A DNA stretch of 27,724 nucleotides from an uncultured Pseudoflavonifractor sp. (GTDB taxonomy: Bacteria > Bacillota > Clostridia > Oscillospirales > Oscillospiraceae). This document shows, piece by piece, positions 9,081 through 16,287 of the stretch. A model generated the notes under the pieces. That model was not told the origin of the DNA and made no database searches. It saw only the letters and a program-made list of their open reading frames with translations. Positions within the stretch are counted from its first letter, which is position 1. The number at the start of each line of letters is the position of its first letter. Both the position numbers and the translations under genes were made by a program. Where the stretch lies: positions 1 through 27,724 of the forward strand of contig CANDEE010000020.1 in the NCBI GenBank assembly GCA_947383685.1, in the 5' to 3' direction.

Positions 9081-9995
9081 ATGTTAACCCCTAGTTCACT
9101 CTATCCCGGCGCCAGAGTCGCCCTTCTTTGCACTTCTTCCGCTGTTCCAGAGGAGCGGTTGGAGCCGTCTATTGCCGCCGTCAAGGCCCTGGGGCTGGAG
9201 CCGGTGGTCTATCCGTCTTGCTATTATGTAAACCGTCATGGCTATTTTGCCGCCGATGACGCCCAGCGGGCCAAGGATTTGCAGGACGCCTTTGCGGATA
9301 CGGCTATCCAGGGCATCCTGTGCATCCGGGGCGGCTATGGGGCGGGGCGGCTGCTGCCTCTTATCAACTGGAAGGACGTGGCCCGGCACCCCAAGGTGTT
9401 TTGCGGCTACTCTGACGTGACCGCCCTCCACATTGTGCTGAACCAGGACTGCCGCATGGTGACCTACCAGACCCCCATGCCCTCCACCGAGTACTATGAG
9501 CCCATCGACGACTTCACCATGACTTATCTCCGGCGCGCCCTCTTTGGTGCTCTTACCGGGCCTATGCCTATGGGGGAGGCCGTGGAGGCCCTCTCCCCCG
9601 GCTGCGCCCAGGGGACCCTATGCGGGGGCAACCTGTCTCTGGTCCGGGACAGCCTGGGGACCCCATGGGAAATTGACACAAGGGGGAAAATCCTGTTTTT
9701 GGAGGACATTGGAGAAAAAACCTACCGCATTGACGATATGCTGACCCAGCTCCGCAACGCCGGGAAGTTTGCCGACTGCGCGGGCGTACTCCTTGGCGCC
9801 TGGACAGACTGTCCCCCGGAGGATCCGGAGCGGACGCTGGAAATCCCCGAGATCATCCGGGAGTTGGTCCTTCCCGCCGGGAAGCCCACTCTCTCCGGGC
9901 TTTGCTGCGGCCACGTACTGCCCACTATGTCCCTGCCTTTGGGGGCCACAGTGGTCATGGACGCGGACAATAGGACATTGGAGGTTTTGGCATGA
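9081..9995 (+). CDS. LD-carboxypeptidase, peptidase family S66 (LdcA/YkfA type)
   Basis: Predicted cytoplasmic serine peptidase removing the terminal D-Ala from murein tetrapeptides, 304 aa, the normal family length, with no signal peptide. The Ser-Glu-His triad is recognisable: S111 in the nucleophile elbow CGYSD, E208 in FLEDIGE and H278 in CCGHVLP. The oxyanion segment IRGGYGAGRLLPL lies at about residues 82-94. The ATG at 9081 is nine bases after GAGGTG (9067-9072). An ATG at 9076 in another frame ends after three codons. S66 also contains microcin-C-peptide amidases (MccF); the epimerase and NlpC/P60 neighbours favour the murein role. It overlaps the next gene by four bases (ATGA). Confidence 0.88.
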   Translation: MLTPSSLYPGARVALLCTSSAVPEERLEPSIAAVKALGLEPVVYPSCYYVNRHGYFAADDAQRAKDLQDAFADTAIQGILCIRGGYGAGRLLPLINWKDVARHPKVFCGYSDVTALHIVLNQDCRMVTYQTPMPSTEYYEPIDDFTMTYLRRALFGALTGPMPMGEAVEALSPGCAQGTLCGGNLSLVRDSLGTPWEIDTRGKILFLEDIGEKTYRIDDMLTQLRNAGKFADCAGVLLGAWTDCPPEDPERTLEIPEIIRELVLPAGKPTLSGLCCGHVLPTMSLPLGATVVMDADNRTLEVLA

Positions 9996-10834
9996 AAGCA
10001 GTCGTCCATTCTCCCATCTGTCCCCTGATGAGCCAACCCCGCCGGGATTGCGAGCTTGCCGATGAGGCTCTCTTTGGCATGGTGGTGGAGGTTTTAGAGG
10101 AAACCACCCCCGAATATTGGCGGGTCCGCACCCACTACCGCTACGAGGGCTACGCCCCGGTAAACTGCCTGCTCACAGGGGACCAGGCCGTCCAACAGTG
10201 GACTGCCCTGCCCAAGAAAGTGGTCCTCCACAAGAATACCTGTGACGTGATGGCGGACCCCAAGGTCCAGTCCTGGCCCATCGTTACCCTTACCATGGGG
10301 GCGGTGGTGGCCGTGACAGCGGCCCCCGAAACCGACCCGGAGAAGGGGGAGCCTACGGGCTGGCAGCGGGTCTCCCTCCCCGGCGGGCAGGAGGGCTACG
10401 TCCGGACAAGCTGGCTGGACACCTGCTATGATTCTCCTATCGATCTTCCAGAGGACCGGCTGCGGCAGCGGCTGTGCGACACCGCCAAGCTCTTTGCCCG
10501 CGCCCATTACCGCTGGGGCGGTAAGACTCCCCTGGGAGTGGACTGCTCGGGACTGGTATCCATGAGCTACCTGCTCAACGGTATCATGATCTGGCGGGAC
10601 GCCTCCATTCGGGAGGGCTTTCCCATTCACGCCATCGAACGGGAGGCCCTGAAGCCCGCCGACCTGATGTTTTTCCCCGGTCACGTGGCCATGTATCTTG
10701 GGGACCAGCGGTACATCCACTCCACGGGAAAGGCCGGCTCGGACGGGGTCGTCATCAATTCCCTGAACCCTGCCGCCCCGGACTACCGGGAGGACTTGCC
10801 GGAAAAAATCACCGGGCTGGGGAGCTATTTTTAA
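9992..10834 (+). CDS. NlpC/P60 gamma-D-glutamyl-diamino acid endopeptidase (YkfC-like)
   Basis: Predicted cytoplasmic cysteine peptidase cutting the gamma-D-Glu-mDAP bond of imported stem peptides, releasing diaminopimelate (or lysine) and L-Ala-D-Glu for the epimerase. It has 280 aa and no signal peptide, consistent with recycling rather than wall remodelling. The N-terminal 145 residues look like two SH3-like modules (for example EYWRVRTHYRYEGYAPVN and GWQRVSLPGGQEGYVRTSWL). The NlpC/P60 domain starts near residue 155, with the catalytic cysteine C185 in GVDCSGLVS, H231 in FPGHVAMYLG and a third polar residue H243 in YIHSTG. The ATGA overlap couples it to the LD-carboxypeptidase. It is the last gene before a strong terminator. 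Confidence 0.88.
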   Translation: MKAVVHSPICPLMSQPRRDCELADEALFGMVVEVLEETTPEYWRVRTHYRYEGYAPVNCLLTGDQAVQQWTALPKKVVLHKNTCDVMADPKVQSWPIVTLTMGAVVAVTAAPETDPEKGEPTGWQRVSLPGGQEGYVRTSWLDTCYDSPIDLPEDRLRQRLCDTAKLFARAHYRWGGKTPLGVDCSGLVSMSYLLNGIMIWRDASIREGFPIHAIEREALKPADLMFFPGHVAMYLGDQRYIHSTGKAGSDGVVINSLNPAAPDYREDLPEKITGLGSYF

Positions 10835-10869
10835 GCCTCGCCGCACCCTACGGATCAAAAAGCGCCTGT

Positions 10870-10915
10870 AACCGTTGGGGGGAGCTTCGTAAAGAAGCTC
10901 CTCCCAACGGTTTTT
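10870..10915 (+). terminator. Intrinsic terminator ending the muropeptide operon
   Basis: A 19-bp stem, AACCGTTGGGGGGAGCTTC (10870-10888) with GAAGCTCCTCCCAACGGTT (10894-10912), has a 5-base loop and a single mismatched position. A TTTTT run at 10911-10915 completes it. Confidence 0.9.
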
Positions 10916-11127
10916 ATATGGTCAGCCGAGTGTGACCGAATTGCACGAATATTTACTCCCACCGATTGCTCCTGGTGGAAAACGGAATGGTTATTGGGCT
11001 GACATTGCCCAGCAGGCTGTGATATGTTTTTTCCGTTGGAAAATCAAATGGCCGGGCAAAACCGTACGCCATAGCCTCCAAAATTGACAGGGCATTCATA
11101 AAAACAGGTATTTTTATCCCGTTTCCC
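10916..11127. other. AT-richer intergenic spacer, no gene recognised
   Basis: The spacer between the operon terminator and the DUF2461 gene has clearly lower GC than the operon. It contains a weak inverted repeat GTCAGCC/GGCTGAC (10921 and 10997 regions). A small hairpin at its right end (AACAGG 11103-11108 with CCCGTT 11118-11123, T run on the minus strand) may terminate the DUF2461 transcript. No ORF with supporting features was found. Confidence 0.4.
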
Positions 11128-11811
11128 TTACCGCTCCGGCATTTGGAATCCTGAAAGCGCTTTGTTTAGATAGTCGTTAAACGGCTTCATCAGACGAAAA
11201 AGCCTGGTTGCATGAGCAAGGAACTGCTCCGCATCTTCAAGCTCCGCATCCTTGACAGGATATTCCAAATACCAGCTCTTGAGCTTTAAGCTCTCAGCCT
11301 GGGGATGCTCCCTATCGTATCCGGCAGGAACATTTTTGAGCGCCGTTCCCCGCACAGTGAAGTGCTTTTCGAAATCTGGAGCATGGATGATTTTTTCCCA
11401 TTCCCCGCCGTTTTCGGAAATGTAATCACGCACCATTGTTGTCGCATCCCTGAACATATCCGCAAACAGGCCCCCGCCTAAAAAGGATTGATCTCCCGGC
11501 TTTATCATCAGATAATATCCGACCGGAACAGGCAGCTTTCCCATAGAGGATATATGGGCGCGAAAGGCAGGGTTATAGGGGGACTTGTCCCGGCTGAACC
11601 GGGTATCCCGGTTCAGTTTGAACGTAAGCGTTTGAGGGGTGTTATGCAGAACGCCTGGCTCAAATTCTCCGATGTTGAATATAAGCTCCTGGATAAGAGC
11701 TTCAAACTCCACATTTGCCGCTTTATAGTCTGCTTTATGTGCATGATACCATTCCCGGTCGTTGTTTTCACGCAGCTCGGTCAGGTATTTCAGGATCGTT
11801 GATATATTCAT
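11128..11811 (-). CDS. DUF2461 family protein (TIGR02453)
   Basis: A protein of unknown function, 227 aa, matching the DUF2461 family over its full length. Family landmarks are FLxxLxxNNxRxWY-type N-terminus (YLTELRENNDREWYHAHKAD), the TFKLNRDTRFSRDKSPYN block and the YYLMIKP...GGGLF segment. It is soluble, with no signal peptide or membrane helix. GGAGG about ten bases upstream supports ATG 11811; that site overlaps the stop codon of the upstream sigma factor gene, so the two are very probably cotranscribed. Base composition is lower in GC than the flanking operons. The family's biochemical role is not established, so no function is assigned. Confidence 0.85.
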   Translation of the reverse strand: MNISTILKYLTELRENNDREWYHAHKADYKAANVEFEALIQELIFNIGEFEPGVLHNTPQTLTFKLNRDTRFSRDKSPYNPAFRAHISSMGKLPVPVGYYLMIKPGDQSFLGGGLFADMFRDATTMVRDYISENGGEWEKIIHAPDFEKHFTVRGTALKNVPAGYDREHPQAESLKLKSWYLEYPVKDAELEDAEQFLAHATRLFRLMKPFNDYLNKALSGFQMPER

Positions 11812-11826
11812 TGATCAAGGTTCCTC

Positions 11827-12678
11827 CTACGCATTTTGCACGACAGATAAGGCTGTCCCGTCTAAAAATTTTTGGATAAACCGCTTCAAAGCCTCCGGCG
11901 ATTGGTAGGTCTTGCAGAAAGAAAACTCCTCTGACAAATCATCGATAGACTCCATTGCTTCTTTTACCTCCAACATGGTTTCGGGAGAGATCGGCGTGGC
12001 GGCGGTAAAATCCAAGTGGGTGGGAGAAATCCGATGATTTTGAATTGCGTAATTGACCCGGTTGATGCAGCGGCATTTTCCGCTCCCATATTCGCCGCAA
12101 TAGCCGCCCAGAAAATCTGCCATTTTCTTTCTGATCCGGGACAATCTCTGCCGGTATGCCTCTGGAGTAATGCCCAAAATATCCCCCGCAATGCGGCTGT
12201 CCACCTTGAACATCGTACCCAGGATAAAAATACACCGGCTCTCCACATCAAGGCATTGGAGCATGACATTGGTACAGGACATTTTCAGTTCCTCCGCCAA
12301 AATGGATTTTTCTACGTCCTGCGTCAAGTCCGGTATGCCGTCAATTTTTCCATTTAGAATATCATCCCCATAAAACTCGAAGCTAAGGGGAAATTTTGCG
12401 AACATATGCTTTTTGTAGTTTTTCAGGTGGTTGACTGCAATACTAAATACCCACGTGGAAAAGGAGCTTTCCCCTTTGAAGGAGGATAAATGCGTGATCA
12501 CTTTCAACAAAATGTCTTGTGACGCGTCCTCTGCGTCCGGAAAGGTTCCGAGCATCCGCAGCGACAGGTTGAACACCAAATCCTGTACGCTAAGAATAAC
12601 GGTTTCCAGTGCGTTTTTGTCCCCGGCGGCAGCTTGCTCAACCAGGCTCAGAAGTTCTTTATTTTTTATGTTGTCCAT
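11827..12678 (-). CDS. ECF-like RNA polymerase sigma factor with C-terminal extension
   Basis: Directs RNA polymerase to alternative promoters, judging by its domains. Sigma region 2 covers about residues 28-92 (VFNLSLRMLGTFPDAEDASQ, FKGESSFSTWVFSIAVNHL). A region-4 helix-turn-helix covers about 130-188 (ILGITPEAYRQRLSRIRKKM). The protein is 283 aa, while a minimal ECF sigma is about 180. The extra C-terminal 95 residues carry C194, C202 and C204 (GGYCGEYGSGKCRC) and have no obvious anti-sigma character. No anti-sigma gene is adjacent; the tail could sense or regulate in its place. RBS AGGAGGT lies seven bases before ATG 12678. The function of the regulon is unknown; DUF2461 is the only visible partner. 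Confidence 0.85.
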   Translation of the reverse strand: MDNIKNKELLSLVEQAAAGDKNALETVILSVQDLVFNLSLRMLGTFPDAEDASQDILLKVITHLSSFKGESSFSTWVFSIAVNHLKNYKKHMFAKFPLSFEFYGDDILNGKIDGIPDLTQDVEKSILAEELKMSCTNVMLQCLDVESRCIFILGTMFKVDSRIAGDILGITPEAYRQRLSRIRKKMADFLGGYCGEYGSGKCRCINRVNYAIQNHRISPTHLDFTAATPISPETMLEVKEAMESIDDLSEEFSFCKTYQSPEALKRFIQKFLDGTALSVVQNA

Positions 12679-12913
12679 GATTTTTACCTCCTATATTTTT
12701 ATTAGACAATCAACGCAAGGGGTTGTGACAAAAAATTTGAAATATTCCCGGATGGGGAATGCCCCTATCCAATATTATAAAGCATATGGCAAGCGGTAAA
12801 AAGCGGCGCAGCCTTTATGCCACGCCGTCTTTCCCCGATAAGTTTTTATTTTCAAGGCAATCTTACGCCAAGGTTGCCGTCCGTCTGGTTTTGCGCGGTG
12901 CCGCCTTAAGATA
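12679..12913 (-). promoter_or_regulatory. Upstream region of the sigma-factor gene with a possible promoter
   Basis: On the minus strand a perfect -10 TATAAT (12774-12779) is present, with only a weak -35 (TTTTTA at 12797-12802, 17-base spacer). The 5' leader would begin near 12767 and fold a hairpin from GGAT-GGGG (12750-12757) with CCCC-ATCC (12762-12770). The rest of the spacer to 12913 shows no gene. Confidence 0.4.
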
Positions 12914-12954
12914 ACTCAGGGGCGACACTCCATAAGGAAGTGTCGCCCCTGAGT
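12914..12954 (-). terminator. Perfect 16-bp hairpin downstream of the flavoprotein gene
   Basis: ACTCAGGGGCGACACT (12914-12929) pairs perfectly with AGTGTCGCCCCTGAGT (12939-12954) around a 9-base loop. It lies 31 bases after the flavoprotein stop. Only a weak T-rich tail follows on the minus strand (TTATCTT), so terminator or mRNA 3' stabiliser are both possible. Confidence 0.65.
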
Positions 12955-12985
12955 ACAGGCGCTTTTTGATGGCAGGAGGAAAATT

Positions 12986-15499
12986 TTACTTGCCCAGCTT
13001 GTCAGCGATCTCCTGACCGCAGAGGTAGCCGGAAACCATGCCCCAGCCGTTGTTGGCGCCGCCATAGGTGACATAGGGCTTCTTCTCGGTAAAGAGGACG
13101 CCCATGGCGCCGGTACCCACAGCGTACAGGCCGTCAATGACGGTCTTGCCGTCGGCCTTCAGGACCTGCAAGTGCTCGTTGATGTCCAGGCCGCCGCAGG
13201 TATCATAGCAGTAGGAGGCCATGATGACGCCGTAGTAGGGACCGCCGTCCACCTTCTCCAGCAGAGCGGCGTCCTTGCCAAACTCCTTGTCCACGCCGGT
13301 GGCACAGTAGCTGTTGTAGTCCTTGACCGTCTTGCTGAGGGTCTTGGCGTCCATGCCCAGCTTGCCGGCCAGCTCCTCAATGGTGTTGGCCTTGACCACC
13401 ATGCCGGCCTCCTCGGCGGCTTTCATGACCTTGTCCACGTTGGGAACGGGAGTGCCCATGGGAATCTGGTGACCGGAGCCCAGGAAGGCGGCGGAAGGAC
13501 CGGCGTTATTTACCTTCAGGCCGTTCTTGGCAATGTCGTCCAACTGGGTCTGGCTCCAGATGCTGTAATAATTGGGGCCGGCGATCCACGGATCCAGGAA
13601 GGACACGCCCGTCTCGGCCACGAACCGCTTGCCGTTCTTGTCCACGGCCAGGGAGTTGGCGCTCCAGCCCAGGTTGGCGGGCAGGTCGGCCTCGGTCCAC
13701 CAGGCGGGACGGCCCAGGACCTCGCCAACCTCGCCCTCAATGAAGTGCTGCTCAAACCGGGGGTCGGCGGAGAGCCAGGTCTCGGTACCGGAGTTGTGGA
13801 CCTCGGGGGCCATGCTGTTGTTGTAGGTGCCAGCGCCAATGTTCAGAGCGGCCTGGAACATCTTGCCGTCATTCTGGAGGGAGCCTACCTGCTTCCACTG
13901 GCCCTTGATGGGGAAATAGGTTTCCTCCAGCATCTTCTCCACCAGCTCGGGGTTGCCCGCGTAGCCGCCGGTGGCAATGACTACGGCCTTGGCGTTGATG
14001 GTGTACTCGGTGCCGTCAACCAGATTCCGGGCCTTGGCGCCGGTCACGTTGCCCTTGGCGTCGGTGATCAGCTCATAGCCCTCGGTCTCCAGCATATACT
14101 CCCCGCCGGCCTTCACAAAATCCTTGTAAATACCGTCGAAGTAGGTGCCGATCTGGGCCTTGTTATACATAATATCGTTGGGCAGCCACTGGTACTTGGT
14201 GTCGTACACGTCGCTGGGGGTAAAGCCCCGGAGAGGCTCGGCAAACTGGAAGCCGTGGTCATAGACCAGCCAGTCCAGCACCTTGCCCGATTCATAGATC
14301 ATGCGGTGGATGATCTCCTCCTTGCCGTCGCCCTCATCGTACTCCACCCAGGCCTTATACATCACATCGGCGTCGGTGTAATCCTTGCCTTTGTTGTGCT
14401 CGGCCTGGAACTTGGGAGGATTGACAAAGAGGCCCTCGGAGGTAATGGAGGAGGTGCCGCCGTACTTGCCGGCCTTGTCGATAGCCAGGACCTTCAGGCC
14501 CCGCTCTGCGGCGGACATGGCAGCGGTAGTGCCGGAGCCGCCCATGCCGATGACCAGTACCTCGGTGGTGATGGTCTCCTGACCGCCCTTCTTCTCGGGG
14601 ACGACCTGGAAGTTCTTGATGGCGGAGGCGTCGCTGCCGCCGGCCTTCAGGGCCTCCTCCAGCGCGGTGGCGGTAGCCATCTTAATGGCGTTGGAGGAAG
14701 CGGTGGCTCCGGTGATGGCGTCGATGGCGACAGACTGATGCTCGATCATGCGGGGAATCAGCTTGTCAATGGCAGCCTGAAGGATGGTGGGGGTATCGGA
14801 GGTGTTCTCCTTGTCCACCGTGATAGACAGAATCTTATCCGCAGAGACCTCCACCGTCACGTTCAGGCCGTCCCGGGCCCGGTAGCTCTCGGCATAAGCG
14901 GTATACTTGCCGGGCTTCATCTTCACGGCGGCTGTGGTAGCGCCGGTGGCCTGGGCCAAGGCATCGGCCACAGCGGTCTTGACTCCGTTGGAGGTCATGG
15001 TGGCGCCGGACACGCCGTCAATCTCAGCATTGCCAGCGGCGATGACCTGGGCCTGGAGCTTTTCCAGGGCGGCGCCGCCGATGGCGGGAGTCTCTCCGGC
15101 GCCGGTCAGGGTGCAGGCGGTGATCTTGCCGCCGCTGACCGTGACGGTGGCGGTGATCTCACCGCCAAAGCCGGCGGCCTTTCCGGTGTATGTACCGCTG
15201 CCGCTAGGGGCGGTAAAGCCCGGCACGTTCACCAGGACGGCGGTGTTGGGGTTATTCTTGTCCCACTCCACCTGGATGTTCAGCAGCTCGCTGAGGTAGC
15301 GCAGGGGCACGTAGGTGGCGCCATCATAGGCGAACACCTCGGCGGGAGCGCCGTTGGACTTGGTGGGAGTGACTTCCTGGCCATTGATGGTCATGTTCAT
15401 GGGGGTAACAGTGATGTTCTTCTGCGTCCCGGCTGCCGCGGCAACCGTTCCCATGACCATAACCATGGCCAGCGCAAGGGCTGTGATGCGTTTCTTCAT
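12986..15499 (-). CDS. Secreted FAD/FMN flavoprotein reductase with two FMN_bind domains
   Basis: Predicted extracellular flavin-dependent reductase of the fumarate/urocanate-reductase superfamily, 837 aa. ATG 15499 is chosen for its GGAAAGGAG site and clean signal peptide (residues 1-24, no lipobox). Domain order: copper-amine-oxidase-N-like stalk (about 27-91), FMN_bind 1 (about 101-185, DGVSGATMTS), FMN_bind 2 (about 198-285, DAITGATASS), then an FAD_binding_2 reductase from about 313 (VLVIGMGGSGTTAA). Threonines T167 and T266 in the (S/T)GAT motifs are the expected sites of covalent FMN attachment by ApbE. Such proteins reduce external acceptors for anaerobic respiration. The substrate loops (SSITSEGLFVN and TEKKPYVTYGGANNGWG) differ from the usual fumarate reductase sequences, so the acceptor is unknown. 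Monocistronic, with its own promoter and candidate TetR operator. Confidence 0.88.
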   Translation of the reverse strand: MKKRITALALAMVMVMGTVAAAAGTQKNITVTPMNMTINGQEVTPTKSNGAPAEVFAYDGATYVPLRYLSELLNIQVEWDKNNPNTAVLVNVPGFTAPSGSGTYTGKAAGFGGEITATVTVSGGKITACTLTGAGETPAIGGAALEKLQAQVIAAGNAEIDGVSGATMTSNGVKTAVADALAQATGATTAAVKMKPGKYTAYAESYRARDGLNVTVEVSADKILSITVDKENTSDTPTILQAAIDKLIPRMIEHQSVAIDAITGATASSNAIKMATATALEEALKAGGSDASAIKNFQVVPEKKGGQETITTEVLVIGMGGSGTTAAMSAAERGLKVLAIDKAGKYGGTSSITSEGLFVNPPKFQAEHNKGKDYTDADVMYKAWVEYDEGDGKEEIIHRMIYESGKVLDWLVYDHGFQFAEPLRGFTPSDVYDTKYQWLPNDIMYNKAQIGTYFDGIYKDFVKAGGEYMLETEGYELITDAKGNVTGAKARNLVDGTEYTINAKAVVIATGGYAGNPELVEKMLEETYFPIKGQWKQVGSLQNDGKMFQAALNIGAGTYNNSMAPEVHNSGTETWLSADPRFEQHFIEGEVGEVLGRPAWWTEADLPANLGWSANSLAVDKNGKRFVAETGVSFLDPWIAGPNYYSIWSQTQLDDIAKNGLKVNNAGPSAAFLGSGHQIPMGTPVPNVDKVMKAAEEAGMVVKANTIEELAGKLGMDAKTLSKTVKDYNSYCATGVDKEFGKDAALLEKVDGGPYYGVIMASYCYDTCGGLDINEHLQVLKADGKTVIDGLYAVGTGAMGVLFTEKKPYVTYGGANNGWGMVSGYLCGQEIADKLGK

Positions 15500-15524
15500 G
15501 ATACATTCTCTCCTTTCCAAAAAT

Positions 15525-15547
15525 AATATAGTTCACTGAACTATATT
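15525..15547. promoter_or_regulatory. 23-bp perfect palindrome, candidate TetR operator
   Basis: Half site AATATAGTTCA (15525-15535), one central C (15536) and the exact complement TGAACTATATT (15537-15547). It lies directly downstream of the -10 of the flavoprotein promoter, covering about +1 to +23, and upstream of the ribosome binding site. A repressor bound here would block initiation or early elongation. The neighbouring TetR gene is the obvious candidate ligand (inference). Confidence 0.8.
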
Positions 15548-15554
15548 CACCCAA

Positions 15555-15583
15555 ATTATATCTGAATGAAATTACATTGTCAA
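15555..15583 (-). promoter_or_regulatory. Perfect consensus sigma-A promoter of the flavoprotein gene
   Basis: On the minus strand TTGACA (15578-15583), exactly 17 bases, and TATAAT (15555-15560). Both hexamers match consensus completely, implying strong intrinsic activity held back by a repressor. Confidence 0.9.
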
Positions 15584-15606
15584 TATGATAACGTTAAGAA
15601 ATCCGC

Positions 15607-15636
15607 AAAAAATCACCGCCGGGAGGCGGTGATTTT
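15607..15636 (-). terminator. Intrinsic terminator of the tetR-type gene
   Basis: Read on the minus strand, AAAATCACCGCC and GGCGGTGATTTT form a 12-bp stem (15625-15636 with 15609-15620) with a TCCC loop, ending in a T run (plus A at 15607-15612). It isolates the flavoprotein gene from the recG/tetR transcript. Confidence 0.85.
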
Positions 15637-15674
15637 CAGGAGGGCGAAAATCCTTGGGGCAGAGGGGGCAGTCC

Positions 15675-16274
15675 CTACCTCTCCAACAGCTCCAGCAGCC
15701 GTCCCAAGTGCTTGCGCCCGTACGGTTTCAAATCGATCTTCTCATGGTTGAGGAACCAGGTGACCAGGATGCCGTTGATAGTAACGGAAAATACCTCGAA
15801 AAATGCCTCGTCCGTCATGCTCCCGGCAGCAGAAAATTCCCCCGTCTCCCGTCCCCGGGCCAGGACCTTGCCCAAAAACTCCCGCTGGAGGTGAACTCCC
15901 GCCTCGTCGTCGCCCACGTTATCCTCCAACTGTCCCAGCATCAGGGATTTGGACAGGACAAGGCCGCTGCTTTCGATCCGTTCCATGTATTTCTCCACAA
16001 AATCCAGATACAGCTCCCGGGCGCTTTTCCCGGGGACGATCTCACAGGCGGAGCCAAGGTATTCGTTATGCTCCCGGTCCATGAGCACAATGATGTCCCG
16101 CTTGGCGCTGAAATACTGGTAAAAGGTGCCCACCGACACCCCGCATTCCTTGCAGATGCGGCTGACGGTCACGTTGCGGTAACCCTCTCCGGCAATCAGC
16201 TCCATGGAGGTCCGCAGCAGCTTTTCCCTGGTTTCCTGGGCCTGGATGTCCCGGTTGGTGAGTTTTTCCTTCAT
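15675..16274 (-). CDS. TetR/AcrR-family transcriptional regulator
   Basis: One-component repressor-type regulator, 199 aa. ATG 16274 is used, with GAGGAAGGAAA just upstream; a longer in-frame reading back into recG has no family similarity. The TetR helix-turn-helix spans about residues 15-60 (LLRTSMELIAGEGYRNVTVS, ICKECGVSVGTFYQYFSAKR). The remaining helical part is the ligand-binding and dimerisation domain, whose ligand cannot be read from sequence. It begins 13 bases after the recG stop, so it probably rides on the recG transcript, and ends at a terminator before the flavoprotein gene. The perfect palindrome 130 bases beyond its stop codon is the most likely binding site, making it a local regulator of the secreted reductase. 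Confidence 0.9.
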   Translation of the reverse strand: MKEKLTNRDIQAQETREKLLRTSMELIAGEGYRNVTVSRICKECGVSVGTFYQYFSAKRDIIVLMDREHNEYLGSACEIVPGKSARELYLDFVEKYMERIESSGLVLSKSLMLGQLEDNVGDDEAGVHLQREFLGKVLARGRETGEFSAAGSMTDEAFFEVFSVTINGILVTWFLNHEKIDLKPYGRKHLGRLLELLER

Positions 16275-16287
16275 CCCGTTTCCTTCC

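Noticed and set aside
11084..11089. TTGACA on the plus strand as a promoter
   Set aside because: No acceptable -10 at 16-18 bases and no plus-strand gene downstream.
12695..12725. ECF-type autoregulatory promoter (AAC ... GTC) before the sigma-factor gene
   Set aside because: The spacing between the two short motifs is about 14 bases, shorter than the usual 16-17, and the motifs are weak.
12986..15499. Calling the flavoprotein a fumarate or urocanate reductase
   Set aside because: The signature loops of those enzymes are not present; only the superfamily and flavin sites are supported.
13172..15526. 784-codon plus-strand open frame opposite the flavoprotein
   Set aside because: Antisense shadow of a GC-rich gene; repetitive Gly/Val/Leu composition and no family features.
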